Of a DNA stretch of 64,000 nt, positions 50,876-58,855 are shown piece by piece. The notes under the pieces were generated by a model. The model saw nothing but the letters and a program-made list of their open reading frames with translations, made no database searches and was not told the DNA's origin. The stretch's first letter is position 1. Every line of letters starts with the position of its first letter. The DNA comes from Blastococcus capsensis (GTDB lineage Bacteria > Actinomycetota > Actinomycetes > Mycobacteriales > Geodermatophilaceae), in contig NZ_JASNNW010000010.1 in NCBI RefSeq assembly GCF_030165005.1, forward strand, positions 157,041 to 221,040, in the 5' to 3' direction. The position numbers and the translations under genes were made by a program.

Positions 50876-51128
50876 GGAACTCGTTCTCCAAACGGACCTC
50901 GCGGAGTTCGCGTTCAGCTGCCTGTAGTCGGGCGCGCTCGCTGACGGTCAGCGGCGGCTCCTCGTCCGCGTGGTCCTTTCGGTACTGATTCACCCAGTTC
51001 CCGAGGGTTCCTTCGTTGATGCCGAGCTCACGTGCTACTTGCGCAATAGGACGGGACGACTCGATGACGAGCCGAACCGCCTCTTCCCGAAACTCGGGAC
51101 TGAACTTCCTGTACTTACCGCGAGACAT
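50835..51128 (-). CDS. IS3-family transposase OrfA
   Basis: A 97-residue protein: helix-turn-helix MSRGKYRKFSPEFREEAVRL ... IAQVARELGINEGTLGNWV and a leucine-zipper-like C-terminus (RARLQAAERELREVRLENEF-LKK). It binds the IS ends and lowers OrfAB activity in IS3 elements. A CTAAAAAAAGCC slippery run at 50868-50874 near its end lets ribosomes shift -1 into orfB. Confidence 0.85.
   Translation of the reverse strand: MSRGKYRKFSPEFREEAVRLVIESSRPIAQVARELGINEGTLGNWVNQYRKDHADEEPPLTVSERARLQAAERELREVRLENEFLKKAAAYFARDPR
50868..50874 (-). promoter_or_regulatory. A7 slippery site for -1 frameshifting
   Basis: Seven A's on the coding strand, followed by GCC, in the overlap of orfA and orfB; the downstream orfB frame is -1 relative to orfA. 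This is the standard programmed frameshift signal of IS3-family elements. Confidence 0.75.
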
Positions 51129-51832
51129 TCCTCTCCCACTTCCTCGGATATCAACCTATCCGGGTCGTGGTCCGCGAACAACGGGGCACCTCACCCAGCA
51201 GCGAGTTCGCGGCGTAGGAGACGTGGTCGGCAGGGTCGCGGCGTGCAGGCAGGTAGTGGACGTGGATCGCGGCCCGATCGAACCGGTTGACCGCCGCCGA
51301 CCGGATCGGCTCGCCGTCCTCGCCGACAGCCAGGACGTGCACCAGCTCCTCGGACACCTCGCCGTCCTCGTCTAGCTCTGCGGTGAGCCGGAAGCGGACG
51401 GTGGGCACGCTGTCGGCGGTCTCCATGCGCATGTGCGCGAAGTGCGGCGGCACGGTCGGCTGTGCGGCGTCTGTATCCAGTTCGGGGAAGGCGAAGTCCG
51501 CCTCCAGCCACAGCGTCCGTGCTGTGCCGGTGCCCGGGGTCTCACCCGGCGGGACGTGGAAGTCGCCGGCGAGGACTCGGCGCAGGCTGGGCTCGAAGCC
51601 GAACATCCGGCTCAGGGCCTGCAGGAAGGCCGTCTTCCCGGTGCCGTTTGGCCCGAGGAGGAAGGTCAGCTTCTCGAAGGTGATCTCGACCGGGTCGGCG
51701 CCCACGGAGCGGAACCCGCTCAGCCGCATGCGTGTGAGCTGCACAGACCCTCGCTTCGGTGTCCCCGTCGGGCGCCGCCCAGGTACTGCAGCACCAGGCA
51801 GCCAAGCGCAGTTATCTCGCTGCGGCCCATGC

Positions 51833-51850
51833 CGTGGGCGATTGCCCACG
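51833..51850. terminator. hairpin upstream of gajA
   Basis: CGTGGGC-GATT-GCCCACG, a perfect 7-bp stem with a 4-base loop, about 90 bases upstream of the gajA start and directly beside palindrome copy F. It could be a terminator of upstream transcription or a regulatory hairpin. The 51745-52231 gap otherwise shows no gene. Confidence 0.45.
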
Positions 51851-51854
51851 TAGT

Positions 51855-51882
51855 GGTGTCCGAGGGGGGACTTGGTACATAG
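51855..51882 (+). repeat. partial palindromic repeat, copy F
   Basis: GGTGTCCGAGGGGGGACTTG followed by GTACATA matches the core of the palindrome family but lacks the right outer arm. It lies upstream of gajA. Confidence 0.45.
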
Positions 51883-52231
51883 CCCAACGCATCCGCCTGA
51901 CGCGGCCGTGAGGTCTGTCTGTTCGAAGTTGCAGGCCACAGCCTCGCACTGCCCGGAGCTCAGCGTGTAGACGTCCACGCAGCCCAACACGGACTTCTCG
52001 GGAGGGGCGGCCCGGGTCGAACCGGCGCTCGACCATCTGCACGGCCGAGCGGCCCAAGGACGCGGCTCGTGTGGTCCCACCCGCGGTGGCGGCAGGAGGC
52101 TGAGCACCACTTCGGTATTGGTTCGCGCCCTGAACCCAGGACCCATGGGACCGCAGGCCCCCTGGCGGCGATGACCGCCGAAGCGGCTATGGCGCTGGCG
52201 GGTGATCGGGTGCCGGTGCCGCGGGCGGCGG

Positions 52232-52900
52232 CTACCGGTTGGTGAGCCCGACGTTGTACCGGGTGAGACGGTTGCGCAGCGCCCGCCGTCCCGTGGGAGC
52301 GTCGAAGTCGGCCTGCGCGCCCGGTGGCACCTGCGGATCGGTGGTCGCGATCAGCGAGCCCGGCGCCATGCGGTCGCCGAAGAGCACATACGACGACGCG
52401 CCCGGTTCTCGTCGGCTGAGCCAGACGTAGCCGGCGGCGGTCGGCGCGTGACTGCGGATCCAGTGCGCCCAGTGTCGCGACTGCGCATAGTCGCGCGGGT
52501 CGCAGGTGGTCAACCAGGGGTCCTGGGCGACCGCGCCGAGGTCGCTGCCCGAACACAGGCTGACCAGCTCCAGGGTGCGGGCGACCTGCACGGCGCTGAT
52601 GCGTCGACCGGCGACCCGCGGACGAGGCAACCGCCGAATGCCGGTGTCGTTTGGAGCCAGATCACGCAGCAGCGTTTCGGCGACCGCGACATCGACCGAT
52701 TCGCCGGCATACAGGAACGGATAGGGGTCATCGTCGGTGGCGTCGAACCGGCCACCGCCGTAGTAACGGTGATTCGGAACCGGATTGAAGGCCTCGGCCG
52801 GAAACCGCTTTTGGTGCACCCGGAAGAGCACCGTGCCGGCCGGCAGGAGTGTCGTGACCGGCGCCCCCGGTGGAGCGGGGGGCGGTAGAACGTTGGCCAC
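52232..52900 (-). CDS. RES-domain toxin (NAD+-degrading type)
   Basis: A 222-residue RES-domain protein. Key features: LFRVH with the conserved Arg (~27), NPVPNHRYYGGGRFD, PFLYAGES and VDVAVAETLLRDL, with the conserved Glu (~75), then DYAQSRHWAHWI. RES toxins of RES-Xre pairs (for example MbcT, ParT) consume or use NAD+ (phosphorolysis or ADP-ribosylation), which arrests or kills the cell. The gene follows a ParS/MbcA-like antitoxin by six bases and ends an operon headed by a CHAT protease. An N-terminal proline-rich leader may lie before the domain. Confidence 0.82.
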   Translation of the reverse strand: MANVLPPPAPPGAPVTTLLPAGTVLFRVHQKRFPAEAFNPVPNHRYYGGGRFDATDDDPYPFLYAGESVDVAVAETLLRDLAPNDTGIRRLPRPRVAGRRISAVQVARTLELVSLCSGSDLGAVAQDPWLTTCDPRDYAQSRHWAHWIRSHAPTAAGYVWLSRREPGASSYVLFGDRMAPGSLIATTDPQVPPGAQADFDAPTGRRALRNRLTRYNVGLTNR

Positions 52901-52906
52901 GCGCGG

Positions 52907-53569
52907 CTACCAGCTGTCGTTGGTCAGCTGATCGGCGGCGTATTCGATCTCCGGGTCGCGGCCGGTGCCGAGCAGGTCGGCCGGTGCCCGACCAAGCCAG
53001 ACATTAGGGGTGAGCCACCACATGATCGCACCGAGGTCGTCGTCGTAGCCGCCGAGCCGCTCGTGCAATCGCCCCACGACGGGGTGCGGTTCGAGCGGTT
53101 CGAAGGACGCGAACTGAAAGACCGGATAGACCCAGCGCCCGCCGATCTGCGCCCCGATCAGCCGGCGATCCCCGGTGATCCGCTCGATCGTGACGAATCC
53201 GCTGCGCAGCACCTGCTGTTCGGTGGCTTCAAGCAGAAAGTCAGCCGCGGCATCGTCGACGATCGACGGCCTGCTCATCGCCTGCCGCGCCCGGGAAACG
53301 CACCGGCGAACCAGCGTCTCCTCGGCCTCTTCGGGCACGCGCACGCCGGGGGAGAAGCGGGTACCGGTGTACCGCAACGCTTCCCAGGCGGGGTGTTCGC
53401 GGGGCAGCGATGGCGCGAGCAGGCCGAACAGCGCTTCCGCCAACTCCGGGGTGCCGTGCAGGGGCGCTTGCGGCAGGTTCGCGACCGCGGCAAGTTCCCG
53501 GACCGTCAGCTGCGGTTCCAGGTCGGCCCAGGATTCGTCGATGACCCGCAGCGCCTCAGCGATCGTCAT
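52907..53569 (-). CDS. MbcA/ParS-like antitoxin, extended form
   Basis: A 220-residue protein. The C-terminal ~50 residues have the toxin-binding ParS/MbcA/Xre pattern: LGAIMWWLTPNVWLGRAPAD-LLGTGRDPE, with W-x-TPN..LG....DLL. A middle helical region includes a possible DNA-binding part (IVDDAAADFLLEATEQQVLR, IGAQIGGRWVYPVFQF). The N-terminal ~110 residues (LTVRELAAVANLPQAPLHGT ... RYTGTRFSPGVRVPEEAEET) are an extension beyond the usual ~120-150-residue antitoxin, and could be the site recognised by the upstream protease; that is inference. The start overlaps the CHAT stop as TGATG, indicating coupling. Confidence 0.72.
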   Translation of the reverse strand: MTIAEALRVIDESWADLEPQLTVRELAAVANLPQAPLHGTPELAEALFGLLAPSLPREHPAWEALRYTGTRFSPGVRVPEEAEETLVRRCVSRARQAMSRPSIVDDAAADFLLEATEQQVLRSGFVTIERITGDRRLIGAQIGGRWVYPVFQFASFEPLEPHPVVGRLHERLGGYDDDLGAIMWWLTPNVWLGRAPADLLGTGRDPEIEYAADQLTNDSW

Positions 53570-56500
53570 CAGGCGCCAAGGTACACAAGACCGGCCCAGT
53601 GGGCGGGGTGCTCGAACGGGCGACTAGCGGGATGCCGAAAGTCTGGGTGCAGCGCCAGAGTGCGTAGGTAGCGACGCAACTCGGCGGGAATCCAGGAGTT
53701 GTCGTCGGTGCGCTGCGCCAGGGCCAGCAGCTCACCCATCGCGGCCGTTTTGAGGTAGTGCTGGGCGGCGGCCAGCGCGGCGGCCGGCGGGTCGCCGGCC
53801 GCCAGCTGCCCGTAGAACTTGCCGATCAGCAGACTGGTGGCCGCGTCGTCGACCTCCCACAGCGACGCCACCGCGCTGTCGGCTCCGGCGGCGACGAAAG
53901 TCTGCGCCAGGCCGACCAGTTCGTCGGCGCTGCGCTGGTCGACGATGCCGGTCTGGCAGCAGGAGGCAACCACCAGGGCGAGCCGCGGGGTCGGCACTGC
54001 GGCCAGGTCTGAGACGGTGACTGTCAGGCCGTCACCGAGGATAAGCCGCGAGGCGAACGGATCGGTCGGCTCGTAACGGGCATGGCAGGACAGATGTAGA
54101 TGCGTGGCCTGCGGGAGCTGTTCCAGCAGCCAGCCGCGCAGCCCGGCGGCCTCCGGCGGAGTGATCACGTCGGGGGCGTACTGGCGCACCGCGCTGAGTT
54201 CGGTGGCCGCGAAGGGGAGGTCCCCGGTCGGGTCGATGACCGCCACGGTGATCGGCGCTGCCTCCGGCGTGGTGTCCGGGGCGTGCCGGGCGCGGGCTCC
54301 GATGAGGTATTCGACGGTGGTGGCGTCGGCGAGCGCGCCGCTTGGGCCGGGCAGCGCGGCCAACGGAAGTCCGGCGAGCGCGCCGGCGGCCACGATGCCG
54401 AGATGGGTAATCCCGGCGGATCGGATCAACTGGACTGCCTGATCCAGCAGTCCCTCGGCCAGCTGATCGGCGGCCGCATCCAACAGCTGAGCGACCTGGT
54501 CGGCGTTCTCGACGCTCTGAAACCCGGTCAGCACCGGCGCCAGGTCGGCGGTCGTGGTGAGCGTCGTCCACGCGGCGGCACCGCGCCCACCGAGGAGGAG
54601 AACGGCGTAGGAGCCCAGTCCGCAGGTTCCGGCGTAGAGCAGCGCCCGGCCTGAGCCCAGGCGGGCCTCGACAGCACGGTCGAGCCCTTCCGAGTCGATC
54701 TCGGCTTGCGCGGGGTCGATGCGCCATCGGGCTCGGGCTCGCTCGACGGTATGTATCGCTGAGCGGGCATCTTGGCGGTGGGCGTAGAGCAGGGCCAGCC
54801 GCTGGTACAGGTCACCGGCGGCGGCCACTTGCGCCAGCCGGGTCGCCGGGGTCGCGGCTCGGGCGATCACCGCATCGGCGTGCCGACAAGCCAGCACCAG
54901 TAGCTCGATCGCCGCATCCCAGTCGCCTCGAGCCAGGTGCAGACGGGCGAAGTTGTCGAAGACGGTGTGATGAAGCCGGGTGGAGGACGTGTCTGTCAGG
55001 GCCTCGGCGCTGTTGGTGAGGAGGTCGCGGGCCTGCTCGATGTGCTGCTCGTCGCCCAGGCGGAACAGCAGTGCGGCCAGGGTGCTGGCCGCCAGGATGC
55101 GAGTGACGTCATCCGCCGGCAGGGATTGGCTCTGCTTGTGGGCCTCGCGCAGCCAGCCGTGTGCCCGGTCGGCCAGGTCGGCCGGGATTACGCGGCTGCG
55201 CCGGTAGAGCAGTCCAAGCGCGATGCTGCCGAAGTTGGTGGAGGCGCGAATCCGTGCGGGATGGTGCGGTGCCAGGTTCAGGAGTTCTCTTTCCAGTGCA
55301 TCGACCGCGGCCAGCACCTCACGGTCGTGCTCGTCGCTGGGTTCCAATGTGGCCCGGTCGGCCAGGGCGCTGAGCAGGTTGGTTTCCAGGGTGAGCCGAT
55401 CGGGCAGGGTGAGCTGGCGAGGTCCCCCGGCCAATCGCTGCGCTCGCTGGAACAGGGCGATCGCGGCGGCCAGGTTGGTGGCTGGATCGCCGGCCAACCG
55501 GGAACGCATCAGGGTGGCGAGGTTGCTGACCGCGGACAGCGCCCGCTCGGGCTCGTCGACGAAGTACAGCTGGTGCAGGTGGAGCGCGTCCCGCAGCAGG
55601 GTGATCGCCGTCTCCGACACGTCGGCGTCGGCGACGCGGTCGCCGCGGAGCTGCGCCAGGCCGAGATTGGTGGTGGCGTCGGTGACCGCGGCCGATCGGG
55701 TGCCGATCGCGGTGTCCAGGACGCGGCGCAGCAGCTGACGCGCCCGGGTGGTCATCGTCCCAGGCGCGGCGGCGTCATCGAGCATGAGCGCCGCCGTGTC
55801 ATTGAGTGCCGTCAGGGTGAGCGGATGGGCCGGCCCGAAGTGGTGCTCTGACAGGTCGATCAGCTGCCGCCCGAGCTCGACGCCCCGCCGGACGTCGTCT
55901 TGCGATCGATTGGCCGCTGACTGCAGCGAGACGACCTGCTCCAGAAGCGTGAACGCCTGCTGCACGGTGGCCGCACCCGGGTGGAGTTCGCGACCGCCGA
56001 GACGCCAACGGGCGAGGCGGCGCATCCGGTCGCGAACCGTCGCGGCTTGGTCGGCGGTCTGTTGGGCTGCGGCCGTTTGCACGCCGAGCGCCCGAACGAC
56101 CGGCTCCCACGCCGACTCGGACAACACCGGCTCGGCATCGAAGACGCGTCGAGCGTCTGCCTCTGTGCCGGCAGACAGAAAGCGGCCGAGGACTCGACCG
56201 ACCGCCGGCCACGGGTGCTGGGTCCGCATCGCCGCCAGCCAGGCGGCGATGCGCTCATCCGCGGCCCACTCCTGACCGGCCGCCGCCACGCCCAGGAGCC
56301 CAAAACCGGAGTATTGGTCGGCGACAACGCCCAACAGGGAGGGGTCGGTGTTCGCGACCGGCCCCGCGATGACGCCGTCCTCATCGGTGGCGTGCGCCCC
56401 CAGCACTTCCTGCAGCAACTGAAGGTGCTCTGGTGCGCCGTCGGTGACGCAGAACAGCACCGGGATCGGATCTGTCGGTCGCAGCACCACCACCGGGGTG

Positions 56501-56709
56501 GGCACCGGAATGGCTTCCCCGCACGCCGGGCAGACCACCGCGGGATACACGCTGCGGAGGCGTTCCATCCGGCCACGGTCTCGCCAGTCACTGAGCACCG
56601 GGAACGTCACCGTGGTGGCGGCCGAGCAGCGCGGGCACGTCAGCGTGACATCCACGTCGACGAGGCGGTAGGTGGCCGCCGTCGGTTCCTCGTCCGGCTG
56701 ACCCCCCAT
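53569..56709 (-). CDS. CpXC-TPR-CHAT caspase-like protease
   Basis: A 1,046-residue protein. Residues ~20-90 are a CpXC-type zinc-ribbon domain (TCPRCSA at 24-30 and VVCPACGE at 59-66, four cysteines). A long helical TPR-like region (~250-700) follows, with repeated segments such as LNDTAALMLDDA and LYQRLALLYAHRQDARSAIH. The C-terminal CHAT (caspase HetF associated with TPRs) protease has His876 in HLHLSCHARYE and Cys918 in LALVVASCCQTG, the catalytic dyad of clan CD peptidases. The ATG at 56709 (MGGQPDEEPT) is chosen because upstream residues are low-complexity. It is first in the operon with the antitoxin and RES toxin. CHAT proteases elsewhere act in anti-phage suicide (TPR-CHAT of gRAMP systems, gasdermin activation). 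Confidence 0.82.
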   Translation of the reverse strand: MGGQPDEEPTAATYRLVDVDVTLTCPRCSAATTVTFPVLSDWRDRGRMERLRSVYPAVVCPACGEAIPVPTPVVVLRPTDPIPVLFCVTDGAPEHLQLLQEVLGAHATDEDGVIAGPVANTDPSLLGVVADQYSGFGLLGVAAAGQEWAADERIAAWLAAMRTQHPWPAVGRVLGRFLSAGTEADARRVFDAEPVLSESAWEPVVRALGVQTAAAQQTADQAATVRDRMRRLARWRLGGRELHPGAATVQQAFTLLEQVVSLQSAANRSQDDVRRGVELGRQLIDLSEHHFGPAHPLTLTALNDTAALMLDDAAAPGTMTTRARQLLRRVLDTAIGTRSAAVTDATTNLGLAQLRGDRVADADVSETAITLLRDALHLHQLYFVDEPERALSAVSNLATLMRSRLAGDPATNLAAAIALFQRAQRLAGGPRQLTLPDRLTLETNLLSALADRATLEPSDEHDREVLAAVDALERELLNLAPHHPARIRASTNFGSIALGLLYRRSRVIPADLADRAHGWLREAHKQSQSLPADDVTRILAASTLAALLFRLGDEQHIEQARDLLTNSAEALTDTSSTRLHHTVFDNFARLHLARGDWDAAIELLVLACRHADAVIARAATPATRLAQVAAAGDLYQRLALLYAHRQDARSAIHTVERARARWRIDPAQAEIDSEGLDRAVEARLGSGRALLYAGTCGLGSYAVLLLGGRGAAAWTTLTTTADLAPVLTGFQSVENADQVAQLLDAAADQLAEGLLDQAVQLIRSAGITHLGIVAAGALAGLPLAALPGPSGALADATTVEYLIGARARHAPDTTPEAAPITVAVIDPTGDLPFAATELSAVRQYAPDVITPPEAAGLRGWLLEQLPQATHLHLSCHARYEPTDPFASRLILGDGLTVTVSDLAAVPTPRLALVVASCCQTGIVDQRSADELVGLAQTFVAAGADSAVASLWEVDDAATSLLIGKFYGQLAAGDPPAAALAAAQHYLKTAAMGELLALAQRTDDNSWIPAELRRYLRTLALHPDFRHPASRPFEHPAHWAGLVYLGA

Positions 56710-56797
56710 TGGGCCATCTTGCCCGGCCGTGCTGCATCGAGGGCAGCTTCCATTGACAGCGCGCGCAGCGCCTCGCCCAGGAGGCCCCGACCGCAGA

Positions 56798-57829
56798 TCA
56801 GGCGCTGGAGTGCCGCGGCGCAGGCGGTGCCACCGCCAGGACGCCTCCGCCGGACTGGTACGAGCGTCGGGCGCACAGAGCAACCTGCAGCGCTGCTCGT
56901 GCGTCGTCCACTCCGGGCGTGGCCGGATGGCCGTTGCGCACCGCGTCGATGAAGCCGAGGACCGAAGCCCGGTAGGCGTCCCCGAAGACGTCGTACACGG
57001 AGGGCGCAGCCGCATCGCCACCGGTCACCACGACGCCACTGGGGTCGCCCCGGCTGAGGTAGATGAAGCCGTCTGTGCCCACAACTTCGAGTCCGACATC
57101 GAATCCGTACGTCGCGTAGCGGCTCCATTCGGTGATTGCCATTGATCCGTCATCGAGAAAGAGCGTGGTGGAACAGGTGTCGATGTCCCCGACCTCGGCC
57201 AGCCCCTTATGCACAACCGCGGCGCCCGTGGCATTGAGTGATGTGACCTCCGCTCCGGTCAGATACCGGACTGCGTCGTAGTCGTGAATGGCGCAGTTGA
57301 GGAACAGGCCGCCATTGCGGTGCAGGCCCCAGTGTGAGGCCCTGGACGCGTCCGGGTCCCGTCCGTGGAACTTGAACAGGACCGGTTGGCCAATGTCGCC
57401 GGCCTTGATGGATTTCTTGACCGCACGAAAGCGCTGATCCCAACGACGCTGGAAGTTGATCTGGAAGGGGACCGCAGCGTCGACCACCTCACGAAGGACG
57501 CAGTCGGATTCTTCCCACGTCAGGCCGACGGGCTTTTCGGCGAAGATGGCCTTGCCGGCGCGTGCCGCCGCTCGGATGTGGTCCGCATGCTGCGGAGTCG
57601 GAGACGTAACGACAACAGCATCCAGTGGCAGGCACAGTAACTCCTCCAGGATCGGTGTGGTGCGCACCGACCACTCGCGAGAGGCCCGCCGGGTGGCGTG
57701 CTCGTCCGGATCGCACACGGCGACCAGGTCGGCGTCAGGTGAGGCGGCGATCGTGGCCGCGTGTAGCGAACCCATGCGCCCGTAGCCAACTACTCCGCAC
57801 CTGACGGTGTCCGTATCGTCCCCCCGCAC
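56798..57829 (-). CDS. Gfo/Idh/MocA-family oxidoreductase
   Basis: A 343-residue NAD(P)-dependent dehydrogenase. Rossmann motif GVVGYGRMGSLHAATI near the N-terminus, VAVCDPDEHATRRA, the hallmark FAEKPVGLTWEESD (EKP), and a C-terminal domain with FLNCAIHDYDAVRYLTG, where the His-Asp pair matches myo-inositol-dehydrogenase-like members. It oxidises a cyclitol or sugar hydroxyl to a ketone. Start: GTG at 57829 (VRGDDTDTVRCG); an upstream extension lacks similarity. It is divergent from two nucleotidyltransferase genes and is near a DegT aminotransferase, a pairing used to make amino-sugars or aminocyclitols. Confidence 0.83.
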   Translation of the reverse strand: MRGDDTDTVRCGVVGYGRMGSLHAATIAASPDADLVAVCDPDEHATRRASREWSVRTTPILEELLCLPLDAVVVTSPTPQHADHIRAAARAGKAIFAEKPVGLTWEESDCVLREVVDAAVPFQINFQRRWDQRFRAVKKSIKAGDIGQPVLFKFHGRDPDASRASHWGLHRNGGLFLNCAIHDYDAVRYLTGAEVTSLNATGAAVVHKGLAEVGDIDTCSTTLFLDDGSMAITEWSRYATYGFDVGLEVVGTDGFIYLSRGDPSGVVVTGGDAAAPSVYDVFGDAYRASVLGFIDAVRNGHPATPGVDDARAALQVALCARRSYQSGGGVLAVAPPAPRHSSA

Positions 57830-58132
57830 GGCGCGACGATAGCCAGCTGGCAGGGCGCTCCGCGCGGCCGCCGCGGCATCACCGGCGGTCGCGGCTCCGC
57901 TCGTTCGCCGACATGCGGGCGGTAGAAGTCGACGACTGGTGATGCTCGGCGCGGCCCACCTAGTGTCGCTGGCGTGAGATTCCCCGCGAGGGCCGGCACG
58001 CATGGCGGCCGACAAGGACCCGACGGGGACCGTGAACTGGCAGCGCCGGCCACGGCGACGGCGCCCAGGCAGCGGGCCGGATTGGCAGCGTGTGGCGCGG
58101 CGCGTCATGGGCGCGCGGTAGGGCAGTGACGG
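57830..58132. promoter_or_regulatory. divergent promoter region
   Basis: A 303-base gap between the dehydrogenase and the nucleotidyltransferase pair. No gene or repeat was identified; both promoters should lie here. GTGACGG directly precedes the ATG at 58133 and no strong ribosome-binding site is apparent. Confidence 0.4.
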
Positions 58133-58855
58133 ATGCCGAACCATGGGGGAGACATTGTCCCTGTCGAGATCTGTCGTCGCCTGCGTGATTCGCCGGCAAT
58201 AGAGCCGCACTTGGTCTCGGTCATTTGGATCGGCTCACGCAGTTGGGCCACCGATGTGCACGCTCAGTCTGACTTCGACATCCAAATCATCATGGACCGG
58301 CCGGATCTCGATGCCAGCCTTGCGCTCGCCGACATCATCGCCGTTTTCACCGACGTCGACCTGAGCATCATGTATCTCGACGACATCTATGGCCCCGGTG
58401 CCGTGCTCGATTTTCAGGACGGCACCAAGGGGTTGTTCTTCATGAATGTGTTGGCGTCTGGAACGGTGCTCCACGGCGAGGACGTGTACGGCCAGGCCGC
58501 CGCGCGCCTGACGTTGGCCGACCTGGCGCCCTCCCTGACCTTTACGGTGCGGGAATACCTGTCCCGATTGCGATCGATGACGCTGCAGGGGGAGCCAGCG
58601 CCGTTCCACTTTAAGAAGTACAGCCTGAAGCTACTCAAAGATGTGCTGCTCCTGGCAGGCCGCCTTGATCCGCAGTGCATGGCGCACGTGTCGAATCAGG
58701 ACGTCCTTGACGATGCCCGCCAGATGTATGCCTTCGGCGAGGAGGTCGACGCAGCGCTCACCTCGATTACTGACTTCTCCCGCTCGTACAGCCCCCGCGA
58801 GAAGGCGGTCATCCTCGCTCAACTCGAGGAGCTGGTGAGAGGCGTCCGCTGGTGA
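58133..58855 (+). CDS. nucleotidyltransferase-fold protein
   Basis: A 240-residue protein. The N-terminal third has the minimal nucleotidyltransferase signature: VSVIWIGSRSWATDVHAQSD-FDIQIIMD, i.e. GS...D-x-D, with a third acidic residue in FTDVDLSIMYLDD. The C-terminal ~110 residues are helical (FTVREYLSRLRSMTLQG, HFKKYSLKLLKDVLLLAGRL), similar to the helical halves of kanamycin-nucleotidyltransferase or MNT/HEPN-type proteins. It could transfer NMP to a small molecule or protein. It overlaps the next nucleotidyltransferase gene by four bases. Confidence 0.65.
   Translation: MPNHGGDIVPVEICRRLRDSPAIEPHLVSVIWIGSRSWATDVHAQSDFDIQIIMDRPDLDASLALADIIAVFTDVDLSIMYLDDIYGPGAVLDFQDGTKGLFFMNVLASGTVLHGEDVYGQAAARLTLADLAPSLTFTVREYLSRLRSMTLQGEPAPFHFKKYSLKLLKDVLLLAGRLDPQCMAHVSNQDVLDDARQMYAFGEEVDAALTSITDFSRSYSPREKAVILAQLEELVRGVRW

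Larger units (their letters stand above)
49898..51190 (-). mobile_element. IS3-family insertion sequence, 1,293 bp
   Basis: The ends are imperfect inverted repeats of about 20 bp: GCCCCG-(6)-GCGGACCA on one side and its inverse at the other (GGTGCCCCGTTGTTCGCGGACCA in minus orientation, including two or three extra bases). Direct copies of TCA flank it at 49895-49897 and 51191-51193. It carries intact orfA and orfB with a frameshift site, so it is probably active and recently inserted into gajA. Confidence 0.85.
48511..51744 (-). pseudogene. gajA: GajA-like OLD nuclease gene, interrupted by an IS
   Basis: An OLD-family ATPase-TOPRIM nuclease in two pieces. The N-terminal piece (51744-51191) has RLSGFRSVG, Walker A FLLGPNGTGKTAFLQAL and ends SYAANSLLG. 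The C-terminal piece (49897-48511) resumes DQGRLLRAADW and carries the ABC signature MLSDGQMSLLYVSL, Walker B TLLAVEEPEDSLSP, the ATHSSSL H-loop and the TOPRIM motifs VLGEGASEEIVLPR and LLDLDLGRHQGG. An IS3-family element (49898-51190) with TCA target copies separates them; removing it and one TCA gives an uninterrupted ~645-residue frame. GajA nicks or degrades DNA when nucleotides fall during infection. As it stands the system is probably inactive. Confidence 0.82.

Noticed and set aside
51855..51882. tRNA 3' end (T-arm-like GTGTCCGAGGGGGGACTTG)
   Set aside because: It resembles the complement of a tRNA-Leu/Ser T-arm, but no acceptor or anticodon arms can be formed nearby, and the same motif recurs in palindromes.
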